Below are positions 35,887 through 44,100 of a stretch of DNA of 44,793 nt, piece by piece (position 1 is the stretch's first letter; the number at the start of each line of letters is the position of its first letter). The stretch is from Verrucomicrobiota bacterium (lineage in GTDB: Bacteria > Verrucomicrobiota > Verrucomicrobiia > Methylacidiphilales > UBA1321), in contig JABDGH010000017.1 of assembly GCA_013286145.1 (NCBI GenBank), positions 1 through 44,793 on the forward strand, read 5' to 3'. A program made the translations under genes and the position numbers. The notes under the pieces are model-generated. The model was not told the DNA's origin and searched no databases. It saw only the letters and a list, made by a program, of their open reading frames with translations.

Positions 35887-36626
35887 GAGTATTTATGAAT
35901 CAAATTTATTCCAGAACCTGGAACCGCCTCGAAAAAGGCCTTTTCGTTGCGTTCCTTGTCTGGAGCGCCGCGGGATTGATTTTCACTCTCCTGCGAATTT
36001 CTCCTGACTCCATCGCGCACTGGCCCATGCCAGGTTGGCTCGGCCATTTTGTCGATCTTTGCCTGAGCACCGGCGATCCCATTTTGATCATCCTTGCCTT
36101 CGCCAATACGCATCTCCACGCAGCCCGGCAATGGCCCGCTCGCGTAGCCCGACGCTGGGGACTGATTGTGCTCGTCTGTTCCTTCGCCGTCGAAACACTC
36201 GGAGCTTGCACAGGCTTCCCGTTTGGTTCCTACCAATATACGTCGCGCTTTGGCCCATTGCTCGGCGTGGTGCCAGCAACCATTCCCCTCGCCTGGTATG
36301 TGGTCGTGACAAATTCCCTTTTTATTATTCGCGCCATCGCGCCCCACAGCTCGCGATTAGCGGAGGCCGCATGGACCGGCCTTCTTTGCACGATTTACGA
36401 CTTCATCCTGGAACCGTTTGCCACCACGGTTAAGCACTACTGGATTTGGAACAACAATCTCATTCCCCTGCAAAATTATGTGGCATGGTTCGTTCTCAGC
36501 GGATTACTCGCCTGGTTTTTTGCACCCACAGCTTCGCTACGCTTTCCAATTGATTCCCGGCCCCGGCTGATCCTCTGCATCACACTTCTTATCTTCGCCG
36601 CAGGTCGATGGGCTTATTCAGGCTAG
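35883..36626 (+). CDS. Carotenoid biosynthesis membrane protein (CruF-type)
   Basis: 247 residues with about seven membrane segments. Typical family segments are VETLGACTGFPFGSYQYTS, LLGVVPATIPLAWYVVVTN and the conserved acid-rich stretch TIYDFILEPFATTVKHYWIW. CruF-type proteins add water to the carotenoid 1',2' double bond; others of this family act on C50 carotenoids. Coupled translation with the CrtI-type gene supports a pigment role. An alternative start at the second Met (five codons in) cannot be excluded. It converges on the OB-fold gene, with a hairpin terminator between. Confidence 0.8.
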   Translation: MRVFMNQIYSRTWNRLEKGLFVAFLVWSAAGLIFTLLRISPDSIAHWPMPGWLGHFVDLCLSTGDPILIILAFANTHLHAARQWPARVARRWGLIVLVCSFAVETLGACTGFPFGSYQYTSRFGPLLGVVPATIPLAWYVVVTNSLFIIRAIAPHSSRLAEAAWTGLLCTIYDFILEPFATTVKHYWIWNNNLIPLQNYVAWFVLSGLLAWFFAPTASLRFPIDSRPRLILCITLLIFAAGRWAYSG

Positions 36627-36641
36627 TATCGGGGCAAAAAA

Positions 36642-36676
36642 GAAGGCACATCCCGCAAAAGCGAAGATGTGCCTTC
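36642..36676 (-). terminator. Rho-independent type hairpin between convergent genes
   Basis: GAAGGCACATC (36642-36652) and GATGTGCCTTC (36666-36676) form a perfect 11-base stem with a 13-base loop. On the minus strand the stem is followed by TTTTTT, so it should terminate the OB-fold gene transcript; on the plus strand there is no T-run, though it may still protect the carotenoid mRNA end. Confidence 0.8.
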
Positions 36677-36695
36677 CAAAGGTTACGTTAGATGA

Positions 36696-37067
36696 TTATT
36701 TGGGAGCCGGCTCACTGCGCCAGGTACGGACGTCCACTTCAAGAGTGCCCCAGATGAAGAAATCCTGATCGACTCGGCCACGAATGACAATCGCCTTGCC
36801 AAGAGGAAGCTTCTTTTCGCTGTCGAGCTTGATCGTGCCAGTGCCGTCATTGAACCAATAGGTTTCATCGCCTTCCTTCTTGGTGACTTTGCCGCACAAC
36901 ACAACGTAGCGGTCATCATTATCCCAATTTTCTTTCGTGGATTCAATCCAGCGAACGGTGGTGATGTGGTAACGGTTTGAATCAGGACCTTCAGACGCCA
37001 TGACCATCTTTGCAGGGAGGGTCATTAACGCGAAAATCGCGAGGATACAGAGCAGGGTATTTTTCAT
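36696..37067 (-). CDS. Exported OB-fold protein (YgiW/YdeI/NirD-like BOF family)
   Basis: 123 residues. The signal peptide covers residues ~1-25 (LLCILAIFALMTLPAKMVMA). The mature part fits the bacterial OB-fold layout: YVVLCGKVTKKEGDETYWFN, DGTGTIKLDSEKKLPLG, IVIRGRVDQDFFIWGTLEVD and VRTWR. Members such as YdeI and YgiW are periplasmic and linked to stress tolerance. A GGGGG-type ribosome site precedes the ATG. It is divergent from the XRE/S24 gene across 412 bases that carry candidate operator repeats, so it could be a target of that repressor. Confidence 0.72.
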   Translation of the reverse strand: MKNTLLCILAIFALMTLPAKMVMASEGPDSNRYHITTVRWIESTKENWDNDDRYVVLCGKVTKKEGDETYWFNDGTGTIKLDSEKKLPLGKAIVIRGRVDQDFFIWGTLEVDVRTWRSEPAPK

Positions 37068-37479
37068 GCCCCCTTTTATGGCCGGAAAGCCCCCCTTTTA
37101 ACAACAATTATCTAAGCCTATTAAGTAGAATATTGCCCATTTTAGGTATTAAGTAAGCTTGCAGATTGATAATTGTAATTACGCTTACTTAGTAAGATCC
37201 TCACTTTGTTGGGTACCAACCGCAAATCCCTGATGAAAATCACTAACACAAAACGCGACTAAAATGACAAAAGGGCAGGAATTATTTTTTTCATATGGAT
37301 AAGTCGATGGAGCAGCCGATATTTTTCAAATCAACTCGTATAAATTCCAGTGAAAATACGAATTCACATATTTTTATCTAACTTTGACTCAAATATCTCA
37401 AATGCCCCACCTTGGTTGATTTTTTGAGTAACTTTTGCTTCTATTCGTGTAGTTTTGAGGGCTTTTCTGAGGGGACCTG
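37068..37479. promoter_or_regulatory. AT-rich divergent intergenic region with candidate operators
   Basis: No coding sequence is evident. TAAGTAAGC (37150-37158) and its exact inverse GCTTACTTA (37183-37191) are 24 bases apart. TATTAAGTA occurs twice directly (37119-37127 and 37147-37155), and CTTAC-TTA-GTAAG (37184-37196) is itself a small palindrome. The cluster lies close to the start of the OB-fold gene and in front of an XRE/S24 regulator, so an operator array is likely. Possible -35 TTGATT at 37416-37421 with TATTCG at 37442-37447 before the regulator is weak. A Shine-Dalgarno GAGGGGA precedes its ATG. Confidence 0.5.
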
Positions 37480-38103
37480 ATGCCGATTTCTTCCAATATC
37501 AATGATAATTTTGCAGAACGGCTTCGGTTCTGGCGGGTCAGCCAAAATTTTACTCAGGCCGAAGCGGCACAACAACTGGATATCGATCGCAGTTATCTTT
37601 CCCAAGTCGAACGAGGCCGCTTGCCCGGCAACGCCTTGCGCACCCGTTTTCTACTCATCGAAAAATCATCCTCGATCAAGGTTAATGGCACCATAACCGC
37701 CCCTCATATTTTGCGCAATTTGCCGGTTCTTTCCTGGGATCAGGCAGGTGAAGCGACCAACTTTAACGAAATCCCGCGCAACTGGAATGAAGTCGTGCCG
37801 AGCGATGTCGCCGATGAACGCGCCTTCGGTGTGCGGTTGCGGGGTGACTCGATGGAACCGAAATTTTCCGATGGCGACATCGCCATTCTGCTCCCCAGCA
37901 TTGCCGCCACCAATGGCGAGATCGTCGTGACCAACTTGAAAGACGAAGGCGTCCTCTGCAAAATCATGCACGTTCAACTCGACCGAAATTTGATCAAGTT
38001 ATCCAGCTACAACCCGGCTTACCCGCCCATGGAACGGCACCGGGAGCAGTTCCATTGGATTTTTCCCGTGGTATCGATTGTAAAACAATTGCGGCGACGT
38101 TAA
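37480..38103 (+). CDS. XRE-family transcriptional regulator with S24 peptidase-like domain
   Basis: 207 residues. Residues ~10-60 are a Cro/CI-type helix-turn-helix (FTQAEAAQQLDIDRSYLSQV). Residues ~85-207 form an S24 LexA/CI-like domain with nucleophile Ser124 in RGDSMEPKFSDGD and the general base Lys161 (GVLCKIMH). A likely self-cleavage site is Ala89-Gly90 in LPVLSWDQAGEA, the same context as in many phage repressors. So it may be inactivated by RecA-stimulated cleavage after DNA damage. No phage genes are nearby. Its AT-rich 5' and 3' flanks suggest a transferred segment together with the carbamoyltransferase gene. Confidence 0.85.
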   Translation: MPISSNINDNFAERLRFWRVSQNFTQAEAAQQLDIDRSYLSQVERGRLPGNALRTRFLLIEKSSSIKVNGTITAPHILRNLPVLSWDQAGEATNFNEIPRNWNEVVPSDVADERAFGVRLRGDSMEPKFSDGDIAILLPSIAATNGEIVVTNLKDEGVLCKIMHVQLDRNLIKLSSYNPAYPPMERHREQFHWIFPVVSIVKQLRRR

Positions 38104-38223
38104 AAATCCGTCATTCTTGTGCTTGTCAGCTCGCCTTTCGGGCAAAAAGTAATGCTGGCTTTGTCTATTCAAAATAGTAGTAAAATTGGACAAAATAATT
38201 TTATTTCTATTTGAGTTCTTTTT

Positions 38224-39957
38224 TTGAAAATTCTATCCCTTCATAACACCCATGACGCTGGTGCCACTCTCTTCGACGACTGGAACCTGATTTTTGCCAG
38301 CAAGGAGGAACGCCTTAACCGTATCAAGCAATCCGAGGGATTCCCGCATCTCTCCTGGGATAAACTCACCCAGATGGTTCCCGCCCACGCCATTGATGTC
38401 GTCGTCCTTCCCCATCATTGGCGTTTACCTTATCGCTATTTTCTCACGCAACCCCGGCATAAGCAGGCCGAGCGCTGGATCAGCGAACGGCTAAAAGGAA
38501 AGAAAGGGGACGGCAAAGGACTCTGTGTTTACGAGGAAATGTGTCGGACGCAACGGTCCGAGGAGGAGATTTGCAACATCCGCCCCTATCTCCGTTCCCT
38601 GGGACTTCGTCCCAACGTGGAGATTGCATGGTCCAACCATCACCGCAGTCACGCCCTGCTTCCCCTTTATTACAGTCCCGCTTGGAATGAGGCATTGCTC
38701 ATGACCGCCGACGGAGGTGGTGATCACCTCTATTACAGTGCCTACGCCCTTCAGAAGGATCGCCTCATCGAACATCACGGAGGAGATGGTCATCTTTATA
38801 CTTACCAGCACGAGGTCAAGGCCGCTTCCCTGGGAAATATGTACAGCCAGATCACGGAGATCGCCGGATTCACACCGAACCGGCATGAAGGCAAAATCAC
38901 GGGACTGGCAGCCTTCGGCAAGCCCACCGGATATGATGAATTAAGAGGGCAATACTTTATCGATGACAAGGGCGTCATTCGCTCAAAGTTCAAGTCGCTG
39001 ACCGAAATGGTGCAGTTCCTTCGGCTCATGCATCAGCGCGACGGGATCGAAAACCTGGCGGCCACGGGGCAGAAGGTACTGGAGGAAGTGATGCTGGCTT
39101 CGGCTCTCCGGCTTCTGGAGCTTTATCCCGCCAAGGCACTCGGTCTTTGCGGAGGGGTCTTCGCCAACGTGCGTCTCAATCAGGTTCTGGCCGAGCGTTC
39201 CGGGGTTGATGAGGTCTTCATTTATCCGGCCATGGGCGATGAGGGACTTCCCCTCGGTTCCGTGCTCGATTACCTGCTGCGCCGCTATGGCATTCGCGAG
39301 TTTCTTCATCAACGTCGCGAACTGGGCACGATTTACTACGGGGACAAAATTTCGGCAGCAGGGATCAAGGAGACTCTACCTGCTGGTTTTCGTCTGCAAG
39401 AGGTTGCCGATATTCCGGGCGAGGCGGCTGTCCTGCTGCAGAAGGGCGGCATCGGCGCGATCTTCACCCAGGGGATGGAGTGGGGGCCGCGTGCCCTGGG
39501 GGCCCGCACGATTCTGGCCACGCCAGCCCATGCGGAAATCAACCGCACTCTCAACCACCGGCTGACACGAACCGAGTTCATGCCCTTTGCCCCGGTGGTG
39601 CGCAAGGAGCGGCTGCATGAGGTTTTTGAGATTTCCGAGAGGATGGTACGAGCGGCGCGCTACATGACGATTACCTGCGCGGTCAAGGCACTGTGGAAAG
39701 AGAAGATCCCGGCGGTGGTGCATGTGGACGGAACCGCGCGTCCACAGTGGATCGCACGGGAGGATAATCCTCTTTATTACGATACCATCGAGGCTTTCGA
39801 GAAGGTGTCGGGACTGCCGGTGCTGATCAATACCAGCTTCAACGCCCACGAGGAACCGATTATCAATACTTTCCCTGAGGCGCTGAAGGCTCTGGCGGAT
39901 AAGCGGGTGGATTTCCTGCTCACTGATGCCGGGCTGGTTTTTCGCAAGGAAGATTAG
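38224..39957 (+). CDS. Carbamoyltransferase (NodU/TobZ/CmcH family)
   Basis: 577 residues starting at TTG (LKILSLHNTHDAGATLF), which aligns with the family N-terminus MKILGxxxxHDxxAxL. The N-terminal Kae1-like domain has SNHHRSHALLPLYYSP with metal-binding His139 and His143, and TADGGGDHLYYS. The C-terminal part has the YrdC-like carbamoyl-adenylate segment GMEWGPRALGARTILATP and TSFNAHEEPI. Such enzymes move a carbamoyl group from carbamoyl phosphate to a hydroxyl of a sugar or natural product. No biosynthetic cluster is next to it; the acceptor may be the exopolysaccharide or a lipid. The Shine-Dalgarno is weak and the 120-base leader AT-rich. Confidence 0.9.
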   Translation: MKILSLHNTHDAGATLFDDWNLIFASKEERLNRIKQSEGFPHLSWDKLTQMVPAHAIDVVVLPHHWRLPYRYFLTQPRHKQAERWISERLKGKKGDGKGLCVYEEMCRTQRSEEEICNIRPYLRSLGLRPNVEIAWSNHHRSHALLPLYYSPAWNEALLMTADGGGDHLYYSAYALQKDRLIEHHGGDGHLYTYQHEVKAASLGNMYSQITEIAGFTPNRHEGKITGLAAFGKPTGYDELRGQYFIDDKGVIRSKFKSLTEMVQFLRLMHQRDGIENLAATGQKVLEEVMLASALRLLELYPAKALGLCGGVFANVRLNQVLAERSGVDEVFIYPAMGDEGLPLGSVLDYLLRRYGIREFLHQRRELGTIYYGDKISAAGIKETLPAGFRLQEVADIPGEAAVLLQKGGIGAIFTQGMEWGPRALGARTILATPAHAEINRTLNHRLTRTEFMPFAPVVRKERLHEVFEISERMVRAARYMTITCAVKALWKEKIPAVVHVDGTARPQWIAREDNPLYYDTIEAFEKVSGLPVLINTSFNAHEEPIINTFPEALKALADKRVDFLLTDAGLVFRKED

Positions 39958-39973
39958 GTGCTTTTGACCTGAT

Positions 39974-40006
39974 TCAGTCCCTGGCTGGTTCACCGGAAGT
40001 CGAGGG
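39974..40006 (-). repeat. Relic of the gltB 3' end
   Basis: On the minus strand this stretch encodes PSTSGEPARD and a TGA stop, matching the gltB end PSTSGEPAKA-TGA at 41139-41171: 26 of 33 bases agree by eye with no gap, and the stop codons align. Homology stops at the TGA. It lies on the far side of the gene at 40059-41117. Confidence 0.5.
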
Positions 40007-40058
40007 AATCGCAAGCGAGGCGCAAATTGGCCGCGACTTATAGCCGATTTTTATTAAC

Positions 40059-41117
40059 ATGTCCGGCATGAGACTTCTTGGCCGCCTCTTTTTCTGCGCG
40101 GTTTGCCTTGGAGTGATCCCGACCATGTTCGCGCAGGATAGCAATACACCCCCATCTTCCCCCTCACCATCTTTACCCCCTTCCGCGCCACCGACTCGCC
40201 TGATCAAGGAAGATCGGGACAGGGAGATACTGAAAGTACAAACCCAAGCTCATGATCTACTTTATAGTGGCGACTACGACAAATTGGAGAAAACCGAAGA
40301 AGAATTGAGAACTTCCAAAAGCCGTTTTCCGAGCGGGCTCTACAAAGTAAGCTCTTTTTATGAAGGGCTGGCTGCGCCTTGGGGAGGGAAGGATGAACAA
40401 CTCAACGGTCCGACCAACGATTCTCTGCAAAAACATTTCCAGAAGCTTGATGCCTGGAAAAAGGCAAAACCCGACTCAATGCTTGCAGACATTATTTTGG
40501 CAAATACTTTGTCAGACTTTGTAAGTGATGATGATGCGATCAAAAAGGCCCGAACGATTTTGGATAAGGTCTATGCCGATCATCAGGGAAAAAATATCCC
40601 TCCCATTTGGTATTACGTTCTTCTCCATTTAGCTTATCATCAGGGTTGGTCGCATAAGGACTATGACAGATGGTTTGAGGAAGCGATTACCGTCGACCCT
40701 GAATATCACGACTTCTATTTCGCCAAAGCCTACTACCTATTACCAAGTCAATACGGTACAGAGGGAGATTTAGAGAAATTTGCGGAGGAAAGTGGAGAAA
40801 AATATAGCCCGGAAATGTATGCCCGCATCTATTGGTCTGTAGATTTCGTATATACAGCAGAAAAATTTTTCCCGGCAAGTCATGCCAACTGGGCCCTGAT
40901 GAAAGCCGGGTTTGAAGACATGGTTAACCATTGGCCCACTTCAGCCTGGGATATGAATGCCTATTGCCACTTTGCCTGCCTGGCTCAAGACAAGGAAACG
41001 GCCAAAAAACTTTTCGAGCAACTGCACGAGAAATATTACCCTCGAATCTGGGGTTCACTGGAAACTTTCCAAAAGTATGAGGACTGGGCCTCCGATAAAA
41101 CCCCTGAAAAGAAGTAA
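40059..41117 (+). CDS. Secreted helical-repeat protein (DUF4034/TPR-like), function unknown
   Basis: 352 residues. A signal peptide (residues 1-25, LLGRLFFCAVCLGVIPTMFA) is followed by a Ser/Pro linker (TPPSSPSPSLPPSAPP) and then alpha-helical repeats: LLYSGDYDKLEKTEEELRTS, ILANTLSDFVSDDDAIKKAR, HQGWSHKDYDRWFEEAITVD, ACLAQDKETAKKLFEQLHEK. The pattern resembles DUF4034 and TPR-like proteins, without enzyme motifs. The gene is more AT-rich than gltB and lies between two copies of the gltB tail, suggesting insertion there. An alternative start is the Met at codon 4. No operon partner. Confidence 0.65.
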   Translation: MSGMRLLGRLFFCAVCLGVIPTMFAQDSNTPPSSPSPSLPPSAPPTRLIKEDRDREILKVQTQAHDLLYSGDYDKLEKTEEELRTSKSRFPSGLYKVSSFYEGLAAPWGGKDEQLNGPTNDSLQKHFQKLDAWKKAKPDSMLADIILANTLSDFVSDDDAIKKARTILDKVYADHQGKNIPPIWYYVLLHLAYHQGWSHKDYDRWFEEAITVDPEYHDFYFAKAYYLLPSQYGTEGDLEKFAEESGEKYSPEMYARIYWSVDFVYTAEKFFPASHANWALMKAGFEDMVNHWPTSAWDMNAYCHFACLAQDKETAKKLFEQLHEKYYPRIWGSLETFQKYEDWASDKTPEKK

Positions 41118-41138
41118 GATTTTCGGCGAATAAAAATC

Positions 41139-44100
41139 TCAAGCCTTGGCTGGCTCACCGGAAGTTGACGGGGCAGGCGGGGTCAAAGTGCCGTTGGCAC
41201 TGGCTGCGGTCGGCGTTGCCGATGCAGGGTTGGCGGGCGGTTGCGGCACTACTTTCCAGAAAAGTGATTCAAAGCGGGTCCAGTCTCCGAGGATTTCCTT
41301 GGCGCGGGCACTGTCGGTCATTTCCAAGTGTTTGTAGATGATTCCCTTCAAGGCGCTGATCTCGTCGGCACCCGAGAGCCGTTGCAGGCTGCACATGGCC
41401 CGGTTGCACTGCTTCTCAAAAGTGCCTTCCTCATCGAGTACATAGGCAATCCCTCCCGACATTCCCGCGGCAAAATTTTTACCCGTTACACCCAGTACGA
41501 TGACCTGACCGTTGGTCATATACTCACAGCCGTGGTCGCCAATTCCCTCCACCACCGTGGTGGCACCGCTGTTGCGGACAGCAAATCGTTCACCCGCCCG
41601 GCCCCGAATGTAGAGCGCACCGCCAGTGGCTCCGTAAAGTACGGTATTGCCGCAGATCGAATTTTGCGCCGGGTCAAATTTAGCCGAGGGTGATGGCACG
41701 AGGACGATCTCGCCACCGCTCATGCCTTTGCCGACATAGTCGTTGCTTTCACCGACCAGGGTGATGCGTACGCCCTTCACCAGGAAAGCTCCGAGACTTT
41801 GTCCCGCGCTCCCGCTCAGATGAAGATCGAGCGTGCCCTCGGGCAAACCTTCATCGCCATAACGATAGGCAATTTCACCGGAAAGGTTGGTGCCGACGCT
41901 CCGGAAAGTGTTCTTCACCTTGTAGCTCAGACTTAACTTGTGCTTGGTCTGCAAACAGCTCTTGGCATCCTGGAGAATGACGTCATCGAGCGTCCGATCC
42001 TCCAGTTTGTCGTTGCGTTCCCACGTATGGAAACGGGGAGTGGTGACATCGTCCATCTTCGGCATGGCCAAAAGACGTGAAAGATCGAGCAGATTGGCCT
42101 TGGGATGGTTTGGCACATTGCGCTGTTCGAGATAATCGGTGCGACCAATGACCTCGTTTAGATTCCGAGCGCCAATACTCGCGAGATACCGTCGCACCTC
42201 CTCGGCCACAGCGTTGAAAAAGAGCACGACATTTTCCGGCGTACCCTTGTACTTGGCGCGAAATTTTTCGTCCTGGCTCGTGACGCCGACGGGGCAGGTA
42301 TTGAGATGGCACTTGCGAACATAAACGCATCCCGTGGCGATCAAGGCCGCCGTGCCGAAATTGAATTCCTCCGCGCCGAGCATCGCCGCGATAAGAATAT
42401 CGAGACCAGTCTTCATGCCGCCATCGGTACGCAGGGTCACACGATTACGCAGGCCGTTGAGGAGAAGCACCTGGTGCGCTTCGGCCAGGCCGAGTTCCCA
42501 GGGACCGCCCGCGTTCTTGACCGAGGAAAGCGGCGATGCGCCTGTGCCACCATCATGGCCCGAAATCAGGACGATGTCGGCATAGGCCTTGGCCACGCCC
42601 GCCGCAATGGTGCCCACACCCGCTTCAGCCACGAGCTTGACGCAGACCTTGGCACGAGGATTGACCTGCTTGAGGTCGTAGATGAGCTGGGCCAGATCCT
42701 CGATGCTGTAAATGTCGTGGTGCGGCGGAGGTGAAATCAGGGTCACGCCGGGAGTGCTACGCCGCAGTTTTGCAATCATCGCGCTCACTTTATGGCCGGG
42801 AATCTGTCCGCCTTCGCCGGGCTTGGAACCTTGCGCCATCTTGATTTCGATTTCCGCGGCGCTGGCGAGATATTCGGCCGTGACGCCGAACCGGCCCGAG
42901 GCGACCTGCTTGATGCGGCTGTTTTTGGAGTCGCCATTTTCCATCGGCGCAAACCGGATGCGGTCTTCACCGCCCTCTCCCGAATTCGATTTGCCACCGA
43001 TGCGATTCATCGCGATGGCCAGCGTTTCGTGCGCCTCGGGTGAAAGCGCACCGAGAGACATGCCTGCCGTGGTAAAGCGGCGGCGAATTTCCTCAATCGA
43101 TTCGACTTCCTCAATTGGAATCGGGTTGCCCTTTTTCAGGGCCAGGCATTGACGCAGGGAGACCGGTTCGGATTCCTCCACCGCAGCCACATATTTTTCG
43201 TAATCCTCCCACTTGCCCGCTTTATCCGTTCCCTTGATTCCGACATAGGTATGAAAACTCTGGAGAACCTTGGGCGTGTAAGCGTGCATCTCACCGCTTT
43301 GGCGAAACCGGTAATAGCCTTCGTCCGTCAATGCGGCCTCGGAAGAAAAAGCACGGCGATGGCGCACCAGCGTCTCCTCGGCAATTTCGCGGATACCCAA
43401 TCCCCCAACCTGGGAATTCGTATCATTAAAGGCAAAAGCGATGACGTCGGAGTGAAGTCCGATCGCTTGAAAAATCTGCGCTCCGCTGTAACTCGCCAGC
43501 GTGGAGATGCCCATTTTCGACATGATCTTGAGCAGGCCTTTTTCCAGCGCTCCACGGTAATTTTTGGCTACAACCACGGGATCAGCCACCGTTAATTCTT
43601 TCCTGACGAGAAGATCGTTCAGGGTTGCAAATGCGGCATAAGGGTTCACCGCCGAGGCTCCATAACCGATCAGGCAGGCGAACTGATGCACATCGCGACA
43701 CTCCGCCGTTTCGCAGATGAGGCTCGCCTTGCTACGCTTTTCCACCCGGATCAAATGATGATGCACGGAGCCGACCGCAAGGAGCATCGGGATAGGCGCG
43801 TACGAAGCGTCCGTCTCCCAATCACTCAAGATAAGGATTGAGGCACCCTCATCGATGGCTTTTTCCGCCTCGCTGCAAATGCGGTCGAGATGCTTTTTCA
43901 ATCCATCCGGACCTTCGCTGACGGGAAACTTGCAGGCGATGGTGCTGGACCGGAACGGAGCCTTTTCCAGGGCGAGAATCTGCTGAATCTCGGGGTTCGT
44001 CAGCACCGGCGATTGCAACCGAAGCAACCGGGCATGTTCCGGAGTCTCCTCGAGCCAATTACGATGCGGCCCTGCCAGAACCTCGACCGACATGACAAGC

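Noticed and set aside
38104-38223. Sigma70 promoter for the carbamoyltransferase
   Set aside because: TTGTCT (38162-38167) and TAAAAT (38182-38187) are 14 bases apart, too close; no better pair was found, so it is not listed.
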